A DNA stretch of 64,000 nucleotides from Pseudomonas sp. PB120 (GCF_009761815.1 NZ_RWIN01000141.1:1-64000), one strand, 5' to 3'. Shown: positions 8,433 to 17,663, numbered from the stretch's first letter. Notes: generated from the letters alone by a model not told the origin. A program made the numbers and translations.

Positions 8433-9326
8433 TTACCCCCAGCCATGGGCCTCTTCGATGAAGTGCAGCACCGCACTGGAACGCTCATCAATGCGTGAAA
8501 TCAGCGACAGTTCACTGACCATTTCTGGCTGTGCCAGCGGCACGATCCGCACGCCCGGCATCGTCAACCGGGCCATGGTTTCCGGCACGATACTCAGGCC
8601 GATCCCCGCCGCCACCAGCCCGGGAATACTCATCAGCGACGGGACATACAGAATGTTCTCGGGGTGCAGCTGGTTTTGCCGACAGGCCTGAAGCGTGTGG
8701 GAAGTCAGGCCGATGCCGGCTGCGTCCTGAAGGAAGACGAATTTCTCGTGCCGCAGTGTTGCCAGCTCGCCGGTAAAACTGTCCGCCAGCTCATGGTTGT
8801 CCGGGATCAACAGCACAAGGCTCGACTGACTGAAGTGATGCGTGCGCAAGCGGTCCGGCAAGTGGTCCTTGAACACGCGGGCAAATCCCAGGTCGAGTTT
8901 ATGGTCGAGCAACATGTCGAACTGCGCGCGAATACCCGCGTCCACCAGCGACACCTTGACCTCGGGAAACGTGCTGAAGTAATGCCTGAGCAACTGCGGC
9001 AGGTTGGCCTCGAGCAGGGCCGAGTGGTAACCAATGTTGATCTCGCCGACTTCGCCACGCCTGGCACGCCGGGCAGCGGCCGTTGCCAATTCGCTGGACT
9101 CGATGGATTGCCGCGCATGCGGCAAAAACGCCATGCCGGCAGCGGTCAGCGCCACACCGCGGTTTTCACGGCGGAACAGCGCCAGCCCCAATTCGGATTC
9201 AAGCGTGCGCATCAGCTGGCTCAACGCCGGCTGCGCGATGCCCAGTTGCTCAGCCGCCCGGCTGAAATGTTGCAAGTCCGCCGCCACGACAAAGGCTTTA
9301 AGGTGACGCAGTTCCATAACGCTCAC
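8433..9326 (-). CDS. LysR-type regulator, probably of the divergent permease/dehydroquinase unit
   Basis: A normal-length (297 residues) LysR protein: winged helix at residues about 4-62 (LRHLKAFVVAADLQHFSRAA, LGIAQPALSQLMRTLE) and a periplasmic-binding-like effector domain from about 92. It is divergent from the MHS permease gene at 9472 and shares a 145-base gap with it, the standard arrangement for autoregulated LysR genes. It lies downstream of nothing on its own strand but precedes galT, so read-through into the gal operon is conceivable. A start three codons later (MELRHLKAF, 9317) is equally plausible. The effector may be shikimate, quinate or a related acid, judged only from its neighbours. 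Confidence 0.85.
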   Translation of the reverse strand: MSVMELRHLKAFVVAADLQHFSRAAEQLGIAQPALSQLMRTLESELGLALFRRENRGVALTAAGMAFLPHARQSIESSELATAAARRARRGEVGEINIGYHSALLEANLPQLLRHYFSTFPEVKVSLVDAGIRAQFDMLLDHKLDLGFARVFKDHLPDRLRTHHFSQSSLVLLIPDNHELADSFTGELATLRHEKFVFLQDAAGIGLTSHTLQACRQNQLHPENILYVPSLMSIPGLVAAGIGLSIVPETMARLTMPGVRIVPLAQPEMVSELSLISRIDERSSAVLHFIEEAHGWG

Positions 9327-9339
9327 TCATAAGGTTGGC

Positions 9340-9365
9340 TTATCTATTTGTCTGGATTTCGATAA
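9340..9365. promoter_or_regulatory. Candidate LysR operator
   Basis: TTATC at 9340-9344 and GATAA at 9361-9365 form an inverted repeat with a 16-base spacer in the divergent gap between the LysR gene and the MHS permease gene, which is where an autoregulatory LysR site is expected. Confidence 0.3.
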
Positions 9366-9471
9366 TTATTCTGCAAGCGAGATGCGCTAACGTCTACCCA
9401 CTTCAACGATTCCTGCCCAAGCCGGAACGTGTGAGTACTCCATAACCATAAAAACAAAGACGAGCACCTCT

Positions 9472-10826
9472 ATGAGCACGACCAGTCACGAGACTCATGA
9501 TTTGCGCATGCCCCGCAAAGCGGTGACCGCCGCAACCATCGGCACCGCCCTGGAATGGTTCGACTTCACTCTCTACGGAGCGGTATCGGCGACCATCCTG
9601 CCCAAGCTGTTCTTTCCGGCCATGGAACCCACCGCCGGTTTGCTGGCCTCGCTGGCAACGTTCGGCGTTGGCTTGGCTGCACGGCCATTGGGGGCGATTA
9701 CCTGCGGTTACCTCGGCGACAAACTGGGTCGCCGCAACCTGATGCTGGCCACCGTGACGATGATGGGCCTGGCCTCGGTGATGATGGGTTTGTTGCCCAC
9801 GTATGGTCAAATCGGGGTCTGGGCGCCCATTCTCCTGGTGCTATTGCGGATCATCCAGGGCTTCGCGCTGGGCGGTGAGTCCACCGGGGCGCAACTCATG
9901 GCACTCGAACACGCCTCCCCCGACCGCCGTGGACGGTATTCGGGGTTACTCGGATTGTGCTCGCCGCTCAGCCAGATTTTGGCCAACGCCGTGTTGATGG
10001 GACTCGCCGCAACGTTGAACAGCGAACAATTCGAAAGCTTTGGCTGGCGCATTCCCTTCCTCCTGAGTTTTGTCCTGGTGGTCGTCGCGATCTTCATCCG
10101 GCTCAAAGTCGATGAGACACCGGCCTTCGTCGCCTTGAAGAAAACCCCGGTCAAACAGGAAAAAAGTCCGCTCAAGTCCGCGCTGGGCGGTCATTACAAA
10201 ACCATTGTGCGGTTGATGCTGTTCTTCTGCTCGCCTGCAGCCCTGTTTTATCTGATCGTGATTTTTTCCCTGAGCTACCTTACCAAGCACTTGGGCATGA
10301 GCCAGTCCATGGGCTTCATGTCTTTGATGGTCGCCAACGTCTGCGCAATTTTCGGTGCACTGGCTGCGGCTACCTGTCAGATCGCTGGGGCCGGAAAAAG
10401 GCCTTGATCCTCGGTTCGTGCATGACGCTGCTGATCCTGATGGTCTACTTCCCGATCCTGAACACGCAAAACGTCAGCGCCATCATGGCGATCATGGGAC
10501 TGTTCCTGGGCTTCACCCAGTTCCAGAGCGGCATCCAGCCCGTGGCATTCGCAGAAGCGTTCCCGACTCAGGTCCGTTATTCCGGCTCCGCCCTGGCCTA
10601 CACCGGCGCCAACCTGCTGGTCGGCGGCCCGATGCCGATGATCGCGGTGTGGCTGATGAGTCAGTCCGGCAATTCACCCTGGCCACTGGTTTCGCTGTGC
10701 GCCGTAATCAACCTGATTTCCCTGGCCATGATCGTCATCGGCCCTGAAACCCGCGGCATCGACCTCAACGCCGTCACTGAACAAACGCCGGCCGACCACA
10801 ACGCCACCGCCATCCTTTCCAAATAA
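9472..10826 (+). pseudogene. MHS-family metabolite:H+ symporter (shikimate/quinate-permease type) interrupted by a frameshift
   Basis: Two frames together make one 12-helix metabolite:H+ symporter of the KgtP/ShiA/ProP group. Frame one (9472 to the TGA at about 10405) has the MHS signatures TIGTALEWFDFTLYG, GYLGDKLGRRN and FALGGESTGAQ and six-plus helices. It then ends in a nonsense tail. The second frame continues the family sequence (AFPTQVRYSGSALAYTGANL and the C-terminal helices) to 10826. Supplying one G in the G-C run at 10367-10370 restores GALAAGYLSDRWGRKKALIL, the expected second DRxGRK loop, so a single-base deletion is the simplest explanation. It may be a real inactivating mutation or a sequencing error. 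It lies 14 bases upstream of aroQ. Confidence 0.82.
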
Positions 10827-10840
10827 GCAGCAGGACGACC

Positions 10841-11296
10841 ATGAACCGCACCGTCTTCATCCTCAACGGCCCAAACCTCAACCTGCTGGGCCGCCGCGAG
10901 CCGCACATCTACGGCCACACCACCCTCGAACAGATCCGCCAAAGCAGCCTGTTGCTGGCCGATGAACTCGAGCTGGCGTGCGACTTTCGCCAGACCAACC
11001 ACGAAGGCGTGATGGTCGACTGGATTCAGGAAGCGTTCGAACAAGGCGCGGCGCTGATCATCAACCCGGCGGGGTTTTCGTTTCATTCGATCCCGGTGCT
11101 GGATGCGTTGAAGTTGATTGAAGCGCCGTTGGTTGAGCTGCACCTGTCGAACATTCATGCGCGGGATGAACTGCATCGGCATTCGATCATGTCCGGCGTC
11201 GTCGACACCGTGATCTGCGGCCTCGGCGCCGAGGGTTATCCGCTCGCCATCCGTGCCGTCGACAGCCTGCTGCGCAGCAAGATCGTCGCCCGGTAA
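10841..11296 (+). CDS. aroQ: Type II 3-dehydroquinate dehydratase
   Basis: A 151-residue type II dehydroquinase, interconverting 3-dehydroquinate and 3-dehydroshikimate. The family signature NGPNLNLLGRREPHIYG contains catalytic Tyr24 and the mobile-loop Arg18/19. The Asn75-x6-His82 pair (INPAGFSFHS) and His101 (ELHLSNIHARDE) are also present, so it should be active. Position 79 is Phe-Ser-Phe where many enzymes have Tyr-Thr-His, a mild divergence. Its location next to a shikimate/quinate-type permease and a LysR gene, and downstream of a gallate operon, suggests a catabolic paralogue feeding dehydroshikimate toward protocatechuate or gallate rather than the biosynthetic aroQ. A good ribosome-binding site (CAGGACGACC) precedes the ATG. 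Confidence 0.9.
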   Translation: MNRTVFILNGPNLNLLGRREPHIYGHTTLEQIRQSSLLLADELELACDFRQTNHEGVMVDWIQEAFEQGAALIINPAGFSFHSIPVLDALKLIEAPLVELHLSNIHARDELHRHSIMSGVVDTVICGLGAEGYPLAIRAVDSLLRSKIVAR

Positions 11297-11314
11297 ATCC
11301 CGGCTCACCTGCAA

Positions 11315-11352
11315 AAAAAGCCCCGTTCCTTCAAAAGAAACGGGGCTTTTCT
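11315..11352 (+). terminator. Rho-independent terminator after aroQ
   Basis: AAAAGCCCCGTT pairs with AACGGGGCTTTT around a short loop, with T-rich tails on both strands. It begins about 20 bases after the aroQ stop codon. Confidence 0.85.
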
Positions 11353-11467
11353 TTGATCAACGCGATCCCCTGACACCCGCGTGCTTGACGCTTCACGTCA
11401 TTCAATGGGACAACGTGCGCAGCCTCAACGGGCACCACGAGCATCAAGGACGAGGCCTCCCCCCCCC

Positions 11468-12487
11468 ATGAAAACCTTATTGTGTTTACTCATCGCCATC
11501 GGCGTTGGCGCCGCGTTGCAAGTTGCCGGCGTACCACACGGCCTGTTGCTCGGCTCGATTCTCGCGACGGCGTTGCTCGTCAGTAACACCGGTTTTGCGC
11601 CGAGGCTGCGCTTCGGCCTTGGTTATGTGCAAATCGTCCTCGGGATCGCCACCGGCCTGATGTTCAAGGCGTGGGACAGCCAGGTCGCGGCCGCCATGCT
11701 GCCCAGCCTCGGCTTCCTGTTGGTGTGCCTGTCGGCCCAGATCGCCGTCGGCGGTTGGTGGTTGTACCGGGTGTCGGGGTGGGACCTGAAGGATGCCCTA
11801 TTGGCCGTCTACCCGGGGGCATTGGCGGCGGTGTTCGATTTGCTGGAGTCCGAGCGCGCGTCGAGCAAGGTGATTGTCGTGCACCTGGTCCGGCTGCTGC
11901 TGATCACCGTGCTGGTGAGTTTTTGCATTCCGGGGGTTCCCGGGGTGGCGCTGGTCGACAACCGTCCGCTGGACGCTGGCAACCTGCTGCCCCTGTTGAC
12001 GCTGATCGTCGCGAGCATCGCCATCGGCCGCGTGCTGTTAAAGGGCGGCGTCCCCGCACCGTTCATGCTCACCGCCATTGTGGCCACCGGCGTCAGTATC
12101 AAGCTCGGCTATTTCCAGAACTTCCACATGCCCGAATGGAGTGTCGATTTCGCGACGGTCATCCTCGGCATGCTGATCGGTTCGAAGTTCAAGGGCATCA
12201 GCCTCTCGGAACTGGTTCGCCACGGTCGCGCCGGGCTGATGTCCATCGCCCTGATGCTGCTGATTGCCGCTGCGTTTGCCGGGCTGGCCGGCCGGAGCCT
12301 GGGCAGTGATCCCTTGTCGTTATGGCTGGCGTACATGCCCGGCGCCATCGAGACGATTGCCATTGTCGCGTTCAGTGGCGGGCTCAACGTCGTGTTTATC
12401 CTGTCTCATCATCTGGTGCGGATGGTCGTGCTGCACTTTGCACCGGCCCTGCTCATTCAGGCGCGGCGCTGGCGTGAAAGTGCCTGA
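11468..12487 (+). CDS. AbrB-family (ammonia monooxygenase-like) membrane protein
   Basis: A 339-residue integral membrane protein of the AbrB/duplicated family (often annotated ammonia monooxygenase or AbrB duplication). It has about ten hydrophobic segments arranged as two repeats: MKTLLCLLIAIGVGAALQVA to about 160, then 170-335. Typical features are GVPHGLLLGSILATALL near the N-terminus, the AVYPGALAAVFDLL segment and its counterpart AYMPGAIETIAIVAF in the second half. The frame is open upstream to 11381, but the ATG at 11468, after AAGGACGAGG, gives the family start. The function of the family is not settled; transport has been suggested. The 3' end overlaps the convergent gene by 35 bases. 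Confidence 0.8.
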   Translation: MKTLLCLLIAIGVGAALQVAGVPHGLLLGSILATALLVSNTGFAPRLRFGLGYVQIVLGIATGLMFKAWDSQVAAAMLPSLGFLLVCLSAQIAVGGWWLYRVSGWDLKDALLAVYPGALAAVFDLLESERASSKVIVVHLVRLLLITVLVSFCIPGVPGVALVDNRPLDAGNLLPLLTLIVASIAIGRVLLKGGVPAPFMLTAIVATGVSIKLGYFQNFHMPEWSVDFATVILGMLIGSKFKGISLSELVRHGRAGLMSIALMLLIAAAFAGLAGRSLGSDPLSLWLAYMPGAIETIAIVAFSGGLNVVFILSHHLVRMVVLHFAPALLIQARRWRESA

Positions 12488-13088
12488 CCGGAGGGGGCGG
12501 CGTGTCCAGCGTCGCCAGGTTATTGCCCAACAGCACCGGTGATTCGCCGGTGATTTCGCGCAGCAGCGCGGTGATGACCTCCCCGCTCACCGAACCCCGC
12601 ATCTGCAGCAGATCCGCCACCATCGTTACGGCGAGCCAGTATCGATGCACCAGGCAACTGGACCGGGCGATGGCGCGGGTTTCGGCGTCGAGCAGCTTTC
12701 GGGCGGGCAGCAAGCTGATCAAGGCGTAGCCCCGGCGCTGATCGCCCTGACCGCTGCCGCGCAAGAGTATGTCGGATGGGCTGTGCCGGTAGACGGCTTC
12801 GGCCACGGGACCGGCGAAGCAGTCGATCAGGTCACGTTCAATGGGGTCGATCATGGAGGGCAGGTATTCCGCGATGCCGGGCGGCTCCTTTGCCGGATGC
12901 GGCACAAGGTAGTCCGCCTCGACCAGCCCCTCCGCCGGTTGCGGGTTGCCCCGTAGATCGAACATCGGCCCGGCGAACGCTTCGGCATGGGTGCGCACCG
13001 TGACGCGCTCGATGTGCTGGCCGTTCCACCAAAAGGCCAGCACATGCCCCGCTTCGTGGATAGCCGTGCCGCGCAGGCGCTTGTTCAT
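12453..13088 (-). CDS. Small HEAGH-motif protein resembling the M41 (FtsH) peptidase domain
   Basis: A 211-residue soluble protein with His11-Glu-Ala-Gly-His15 near the N-terminus (RGTAIHEAGHVLAFW), the zinc-binding motif shared by FtsH-type M41 peptidases and similar stand-alone proteins. A downstream CFAGPVAEAVYRH segment resembles the M41 GGRAAE region and a later helix contains the acidic residue expected as third ligand. No AAA+ domain or membrane segment is present, so it is not FtsH. The frame opens at 13124, but the ATG at 13088 follows AGGA at the right distance. The 3' end overlaps the AbrB-family gene, tail to tail. Substrate and role are unknown. Confidence 0.65.
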   Translation of the reverse strand: MNKRLRGTAIHEAGHVLAFWWNGQHIERVTVRTHAEAFAGPMFDLRGNPQPAEGLVEADYLVPHPAKEPPGIAEYLPSMIDPIERDLIDCFAGPVAEAVYRHSPSDILLRGSGQGDQRRGYALISLLPARKLLDAETRAIARSSCLVHRYWLAVTMVADLLQMRGSVSGEVITALLREITGESPVLLGNNLATLDTPPPPVRHFHASAAPE

Positions 13089-13412
13089 GGTCGGGTCCTC
13101 TCCCCTGACAGCCGGTTTTATCATCGGCCCCGCCCCAGGGCCCCGATAAAAGATTATAGCTATCGCGCACCAATAGTCCGGCTATTAGCTGACTTCAAAT
13201 CCGACGTCTACCCTTATCCGAGCGCTGGCGCCATAAGCTGGCCGGTTTAGTGCTGATAAGGAGACAGGAATGAGTCCGAAGCTTGACTAGGCCACCCGTG
13301 GGCCATCGCGCAGACCACTCGATTAACGCTGTTCAGAATGCCCGCGTGGTTAAAACAGTCGGTTGATTCAACCGTTGGCCCCTGCCGCCCCTGTCATAGA
13401 TTCCGCTCGTTA

Positions 13413-13443
13413 GCTATCCAACGCCCATCCCGGGCGCGATAGC
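13413..13443 (+). promoter_or_regulatory. Leader hairpin upstream of katG
   Basis: GCTATC (13413-13418) pairs with GATAGC (13438-13443), and inside it CGCCC (13422-13426) pairs with GGGCG (13432-13436). The structure ends 4 bases before the first possible katG ATG and 30 bases before the preferred one, so it may be a 5' UTR stem or an operator. The gap 13089-13473 otherwise holds only a 6-codon open frame with a good ribosome-binding site (13270-13290). Confidence 0.4.
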
Positions 13444-13473
13444 CGGATGAACACGACCAAAGGTAGCTCACAC

Positions 13474-15729
13474 ATGGCAAATGAATCGAAATGCCCCTTC
13501 AATCACGCCGCTGGCGGTGGCACGACGAACCGCGACTGGTGGCCGAACCAACTGAATCTGAAGATCCTGCACCAGCACTCGTCCCTGTCCGACCCCATGG
13601 ACGAGAACTTCAACTATGCCGAAGCGTTTAAAAGCCTGGACTTCGGGGCGGTCAAACGCGACCTGAACGCGCTGATGACCGATTCTCAAGACTGGTGGCC
13701 GGCGGACTTCGGTCACTATGGGCCGCTGTTCATTCGCATGGCCTGGCACGCAGCGGGCACCTACCGTACGGGGGACGGCCGTGGTGGTGCCGGTTCTGGC
13801 CAGCAACGTTTCGCGCCGCTGAACAGCTGGCCGGATAACGTCAGCCTCGACAAGGCGCGCCGGCTGCTTTGGCCGATCAAGCAAAAATACGGCCGGAATA
13901 TTTCCTGGGCCGACCTGATTGTGCTCACCGGCAACGTCGCGCTCGAGTCCATGGGCTTCAAGACCTTTGGTTTTTCCGGTGGCCGTCCGGACGTCTGGGA
14001 ACCGGATGAAGACGTGTACTGGGGTTCGGAAAACAAGTGGCTGGGTGGCGACACCCGCTACGACAAAGGGCAAAAACCCGTGGAGGCGCCCGGTGATGTC
14101 CCGCTCGTGGCCGAGCCCGGTCGAAATGAAGACAGTCGCACTGAGGGGGGGCGCAATCTGGAAAACCCACTCGCCGCCGTCCAGATGGGCTTGATCTACG
14201 TTAACCCCGAAGGCCCTGAAGGCGAGCCAGACCCGGTCAAGTCCGCCCTGGACATCCGCGAAACCTTCGGCCGCATGGCCATGAACGATGAAGAAACCGT
14301 GGCGCTGATCGCGGGCGGCCATGCCTTCGGTAAAACCCATGGCGCCGGCCCGGCCGACAATGTCGGGCCCGAACCCGAAGCCGCGGGCCTGGAAGCCCAG
14401 GGGTTTGGCTGGAAAAACAGTTTCGGCACCGGTAAAGGCCCGGACACCATCACCAGCGGCCTGGAAGTGACCTGGACCACCACGCCGACAAAATGGAGCA
14501 ACAACTACCTGGAAAACCTGTTCGGCTTCGAGTGGGAGCTGAGCAAAAGCCCGGCCGGGGCCAACCAATGGGTCGCCAAGAATGGCGCCGGTGCCGGCAC
14601 CATTCCGGATGCCCACGACCCGTCGAAACGTCGCAATCCGACCATGCTGACCTCGGACCTGGCCCTGCGCTTCGACCCGATTTATGAACCGATTGCCCGG
14701 CGCTTCCTGCAGAACCCGGATCAACTGTCCGACGCGTTCGCCCGCGCCTGGTTCAAGCTGATCCACCGTGACATGGGGCCACTTTCGCGCTACCTCGGCC
14801 CGGAACTGCCGAGCGAAGAACTGCTGTGGCAAGACCCGATCCCCGCCGTCGACCACGACTTGATCAACGACGGCGATGTGGCCGCGCTCAAAAGCAAAAT
14901 CCTGGCCTCTGGCCTGACGGTTCCACAGCTGGTATCCACCGCTTGGGCGGCTGCTTCAACTTTCCGTGGTTCCGACAAACGCGGCGGCGCCAACGGCGGA
15001 CGCCTGCGTCTGGCCCCGCAAAAATCCTGGCAGGCCAACCAACCTGAGCAATTGGCGAACGTACTGTCGAAGCTCGAAAACATCCAGCGCGAGTTCAACA
15101 GCGGCGGCAAGAAAGTTTCGCTGGCGGACCTGATCGTGCTGGCGGGTAACGCGGGTGTCGAACAGGCCGCGAAAAATGCCGGCCACAGCGTGACGGTGCC
15201 GTTCACCCCCGGGCGGATGGACGCCTCCCAGGAACAGACCGACGTCGAATCTTTCGGCTTCCTGGAGCCCATCGCCGACGGCTTCCGCAACTACCTCAAG
15301 ACCCGCTACCGCGTGCCGGCCGAACACCTGTTGATCGACAAGGCGCAACTGTTGACCCTCACCGCGCCAGAAATGACCGCGCTGGTGGGCGGCCTGCGCG
15401 TGTTGAACACCAATGTCGGGCAGACCAAGCACGGGGTGTTCACGAAGCAGCCGGAGGCGTTGACCAACGACTTCTTCAAGAACCTGCTGGACATGAGTGT
15501 GGAATGGAAACCGGTGTCAGAGGCGAATGAGGAGTTCGAAGGCCGTGACCGCAAGACCGGTGAAGTGAAGTGGACCGGGACCCGGGTTGATCTGGTCTTT
15601 GGTTCGAATGCGCAGTTGCGTGCGCTGTCTGAAGTCTATGCGCTGAGCGACTCGAAAGAGAAGTTCGTCAACGACTTCGTGGCGGCGTGGACCAAGGTGA
15701 TGAACCTGGATCGCTTTGATGTGAAATAG
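13474..15729 (+). CDS. katG: Catalase-peroxidase KatG
   Basis: A full-length bifunctional haem catalase-peroxidase (751 residues) that removes hydrogen peroxide. The distal site RMAWHAAGTY gives Arg88, Trp91 and His92; the proximal haem ligand is His283 in GGHAFGKTHG. The Trp91-Tyr242-Met268 trio needed for the covalent adduct and catalase activity is intact, with the same Tyr-Met (26) and Met-His (15) spacings as in mycobacterial KatG. The second, non-haem domain starts at about residue 430. The start at 13474 (MANESKCPFNHAAGG) matches Pseudomonas relatives and has AAAGG upstream; an in-frame ATG at 13447 would add nine residues. OxyR control is likely but no clear site was found. Confidence 0.95.
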   Translation: MANESKCPFNHAAGGGTTNRDWWPNQLNLKILHQHSSLSDPMDENFNYAEAFKSLDFGAVKRDLNALMTDSQDWWPADFGHYGPLFIRMAWHAAGTYRTGDGRGGAGSGQQRFAPLNSWPDNVSLDKARRLLWPIKQKYGRNISWADLIVLTGNVALESMGFKTFGFSGGRPDVWEPDEDVYWGSENKWLGGDTRYDKGQKPVEAPGDVPLVAEPGRNEDSRTEGGRNLENPLAAVQMGLIYVNPEGPEGEPDPVKSALDIRETFGRMAMNDEETVALIAGGHAFGKTHGAGPADNVGPEPEAAGLEAQGFGWKNSFGTGKGPDTITSGLEVTWTTTPTKWSNNYLENLFGFEWELSKSPAGANQWVAKNGAGAGTIPDAHDPSKRRNPTMLTSDLALRFDPIYEPIARRFLQNPDQLSDAFARAWFKLIHRDMGPLSRYLGPELPSEELLWQDPIPAVDHDLINDGDVAALKSKILASGLTVPQLVSTAWAAASTFRGSDKRGGANGGRLRLAPQKSWQANQPEQLANVLSKLENIQREFNSGGKKVSLADLIVLAGNAGVEQAAKNAGHSVTVPFTPGRMDASQEQTDVESFGFLEPIADGFRNYLKTRYRVPAEHLLIDKAQLLTLTAPEMTALVGGLRVLNTNVGQTKHGVFTKQPEALTNDFFKNLLDMSVEWKPVSEANEEFEGRDRKTGEVKWTGTRVDLVFGSNAQLRALSEVYALSDSKEKFVNDFVAAWTKVMNLDRFDVK

Positions 15730-15745
15730 ACACGGCGCAGAAATG

Positions 15746-15787
15746 AAAAACGCCATCCCGACTCAGGCCGGGATGGCGTTTTTTTAT
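15746..15787. terminator. Bidirectional terminator between katG and the hexuronate-type transporter
   Basis: AAACGCCATCCC and GGGATGGCGTTT form a 12-base-pair stem with an 8-base loop, with A-run before and T-run after. It serves katG and the convergent MFS gene. Confidence 0.9.
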
Positions 15788-15800
15788 GCCGTGACTGCTG

Positions 15801-17204
15801 TTACAGGTCAGTGATTTCCTTGTGACGCGGCACCAGCGTTTTCATCACGCTCCACGCCACCAGGTAGGCCACCGCACAGATCGCGAACATGATCATGTAG
15901 CCGGTATGGATATCGTTGAGCATTTTGTAGTGGTCGATCACCCAACCGCCGGTCTTGGTCATCACGACGCCGCCCAGGCCACCGGCCAGACCGCCAATGC
16001 CGACCACCGAAGCGATGGATTTTTGCGGAAACATGTCAGACACGGTGGTGAAAATGTTGCACGACCACGCCTGGTGCGCCGACGCGCCCACACCGATCAA
16101 CAGCACCGGCACCCAGAAACTGAGGTAGCCGAACGGCTGCGCCAGCAAGACCACCAGCGGGAAGAACGCGATCACCAGCATGGCTTTCATGCGACCGTCA
16201 TACGGCGCATCGCCGCGGGACATGAAGTAGCTTGGGAACCAGCCACCGCCGATGCTGCCAATCATGGTCATGCTGTACAGCACCGCCAGCGGCCACACGA
16301 TGGCCTGGCCTTTCATGCCGTATTGCGCCGCCAGGTAGGTTGGCAGCCAGAACAGGAAGAACCACCACACGCCGTCGGTCATGAATTTGCCGAAGACGAA
16401 AGCCCAGGTCTGACGGTAGGTCAGCAGCTTGAACCACGAGACCTTTTTAGCCGCTTCACCCGAGTCGGTGCCGGCAAGCGCCTGCGCGCCCTGGTCATGA
16501 CGGATGTAGGCCAGTTCTTCGGCCGACAGGCGTTTTTGCTCTTCCGGTTTCTTGTACAGCGCAATCCAGACAGCCACCCAGACGAAGCCCAAGCCGCCGA
16601 TCACGATGAACGCCGCTTCCCAGCCCCAGAGGCCGGCGATCAGTGGCACGCTGATCGGTGCCAGGATGGCGCCGACGTTGGCGCCGGAGTTGAAAATGCC
16701 GGTGGCGAACGAACGTTCTTTCTTCGGGAAATATTCCGCGGTGGCCTTGATCGCGATCGGGAAGTTACCCGCCTCGCCTATCGCCAGCACGGCGCGCGAC
16801 AACATGAAGCCGGCGATCGACACCGGGATCACGGCAACGCCAAGTGCGCTGCACACACCGGCGATCCCCTCGCCCATCGGCACTGCAAAGGCGTGCATCA
16901 TCGCACCGGTCGACCAGATGCCGATGGCCACGATATAGGCGGTCTTGGTGCCGATCTTGTCGACCAGGCGGCCGGCGAACAGCATGGAAATCGCGTACAC
17001 AAACTGGAACACGGAAGCAATGTTGGCGTAATCGGTGTTGCTCCAGCCGAATTGCGTCGACAGGTCCGGCGCCAACAGGCTCAGTACCTGACGGTCCAGG
17101 TAATTGACGGTGGTGGCGAAAAACAGCAGTGCACAGATCGTCCAGCGGTATTTGCCGACGGCCTGACTGATGCGTTGTGGATTGATGGGCTCGTTCAGAT
17201 TCAT
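15801..17204 (-). CDS. MFS transporter, hexuronate (ExuT)-type
   Basis: A 467-residue MFS protein of the anion:cation symporter family. Family marks are the first-helix pattern TVNYLDRQVLSLLAPDL, the AGRLVDKIGTKTAY loop, and the long SRAVLAIGEAGNFPIAIKAT segment of helix 4, which is typical of hexuronate (galacturonate/glucuronate) transporters such as ExuT. A central loop at about 230-265 separates the two six-helix halves. Its neighbours, a glucarate dehydratase and a second sugar-acid MFS, support uptake of an uronic or aldaric acid. The ribosome-binding site is weak, and the gene is followed by a shared terminator. The exact substrate cannot be read from sequence. Confidence 0.8.
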   Translation of the reverse strand: MNLNEPINPQRISQAVGKYRWTICALLFFATTVNYLDRQVLSLLAPDLSTQFGWSNTDYANIASVFQFVYAISMLFAGRLVDKIGTKTAYIVAIGIWSTGAMMHAFAVPMGEGIAGVCSALGVAVIPVSIAGFMLSRAVLAIGEAGNFPIAIKATAEYFPKKERSFATGIFNSGANVGAILAPISVPLIAGLWGWEAAFIVIGGLGFVWVAVWIALYKKPEEQKRLSAEELAYIRHDQGAQALAGTDSGEAAKKVSWFKLLTYRQTWAFVFGKFMTDGVWWFFLFWLPTYLAAQYGMKGQAIVWPLAVLYSMTMIGSIGGGWFPSYFMSRGDAPYDGRMKAMLVIAFFPLVVLLAQPFGYLSFWVPVLLIGVGASAHQAWSCNIFTTVSDMFPQKSIASVVGIGGLAGGLGGVVMTKTGGWVIDHYKMLNDIHTGYMIMFAICAVAYLVAWSVMKTLVPRHKEITDL

Positions 17205-17478
17205 GGCATCACTTTTATTGTTGGTTGTGGTGATGATCTCTCGGTTTCAAGCGAGATCAATTTGAAACATTGAGCATTGCCCCACGCAGGCTTTGCTCGG
17301 TGCAGATCTTCAAATTAGAGGCAGACGTTATCCCCGGGGCTGGCCGTGGGATGGGCAAGCGGCACCGGTCAAGGAACGGGAAGCGGCATTCAGGGGGGCG
17401 CGTGAACGGATTGATTTCATGATGGGGCCGACACCAGTTTTTATTTTTATGATGAAACAAACGATTATTCGTCTGTCG

Positions 17479-17663
17479 TCGTACAACCTTGCCAGCGTAT
17501 ATAGCCAGTTCATCGCGGGGCTGTCAATCATAAAAAATGGGTGTGTATATCAAGGAAACCGCCAGCCTTAGTTAACAATATAGGGATTGGCAGCGTTAGG
17601 CTTTTGTTTTTTATGGAGGTTGCGGAGAGGGTTCGCGTTTCGCGATTTAACAGGGTTGTACGA
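17479..17663. promoter_or_regulatory. Gap upstream of the hexuronate transporter with opposed TCGTACAA/TTGTACGA half-sites
   Basis: TCGTACAA at 17479-17486 and its reverse complement TTGTACGA at 17656-17663 flank about 170 AT-rich bases in the 600-base gap 17205-17804. Paired sites like this could bind a GntR- or LacI-type regulator, but none is encoded here. Apart from the REP-like element at 17691-17791, nothing else was recognised in the gap. Confidence 0.25.

Noticed and set aside
13145..13186. Possible OxyR site upstream of katG (ATAG and CTAT elements)
   Set aside because: ATAG, CTAT, AATAG and CTATT occur, but their spacings do not match the ATAG-N7-CTAT-N7 pattern of OxyR.
13468..14856. 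462-codon minus-strand frame over katG
   Set aside because: Shadow of the katG codons; no recognisable domain.
15822..17273. 483-codon plus-strand frame over the hexuronate-type MFS
   Set aside because: His/Gln/Arg-rich composition opposite a complete 12-helix transporter.
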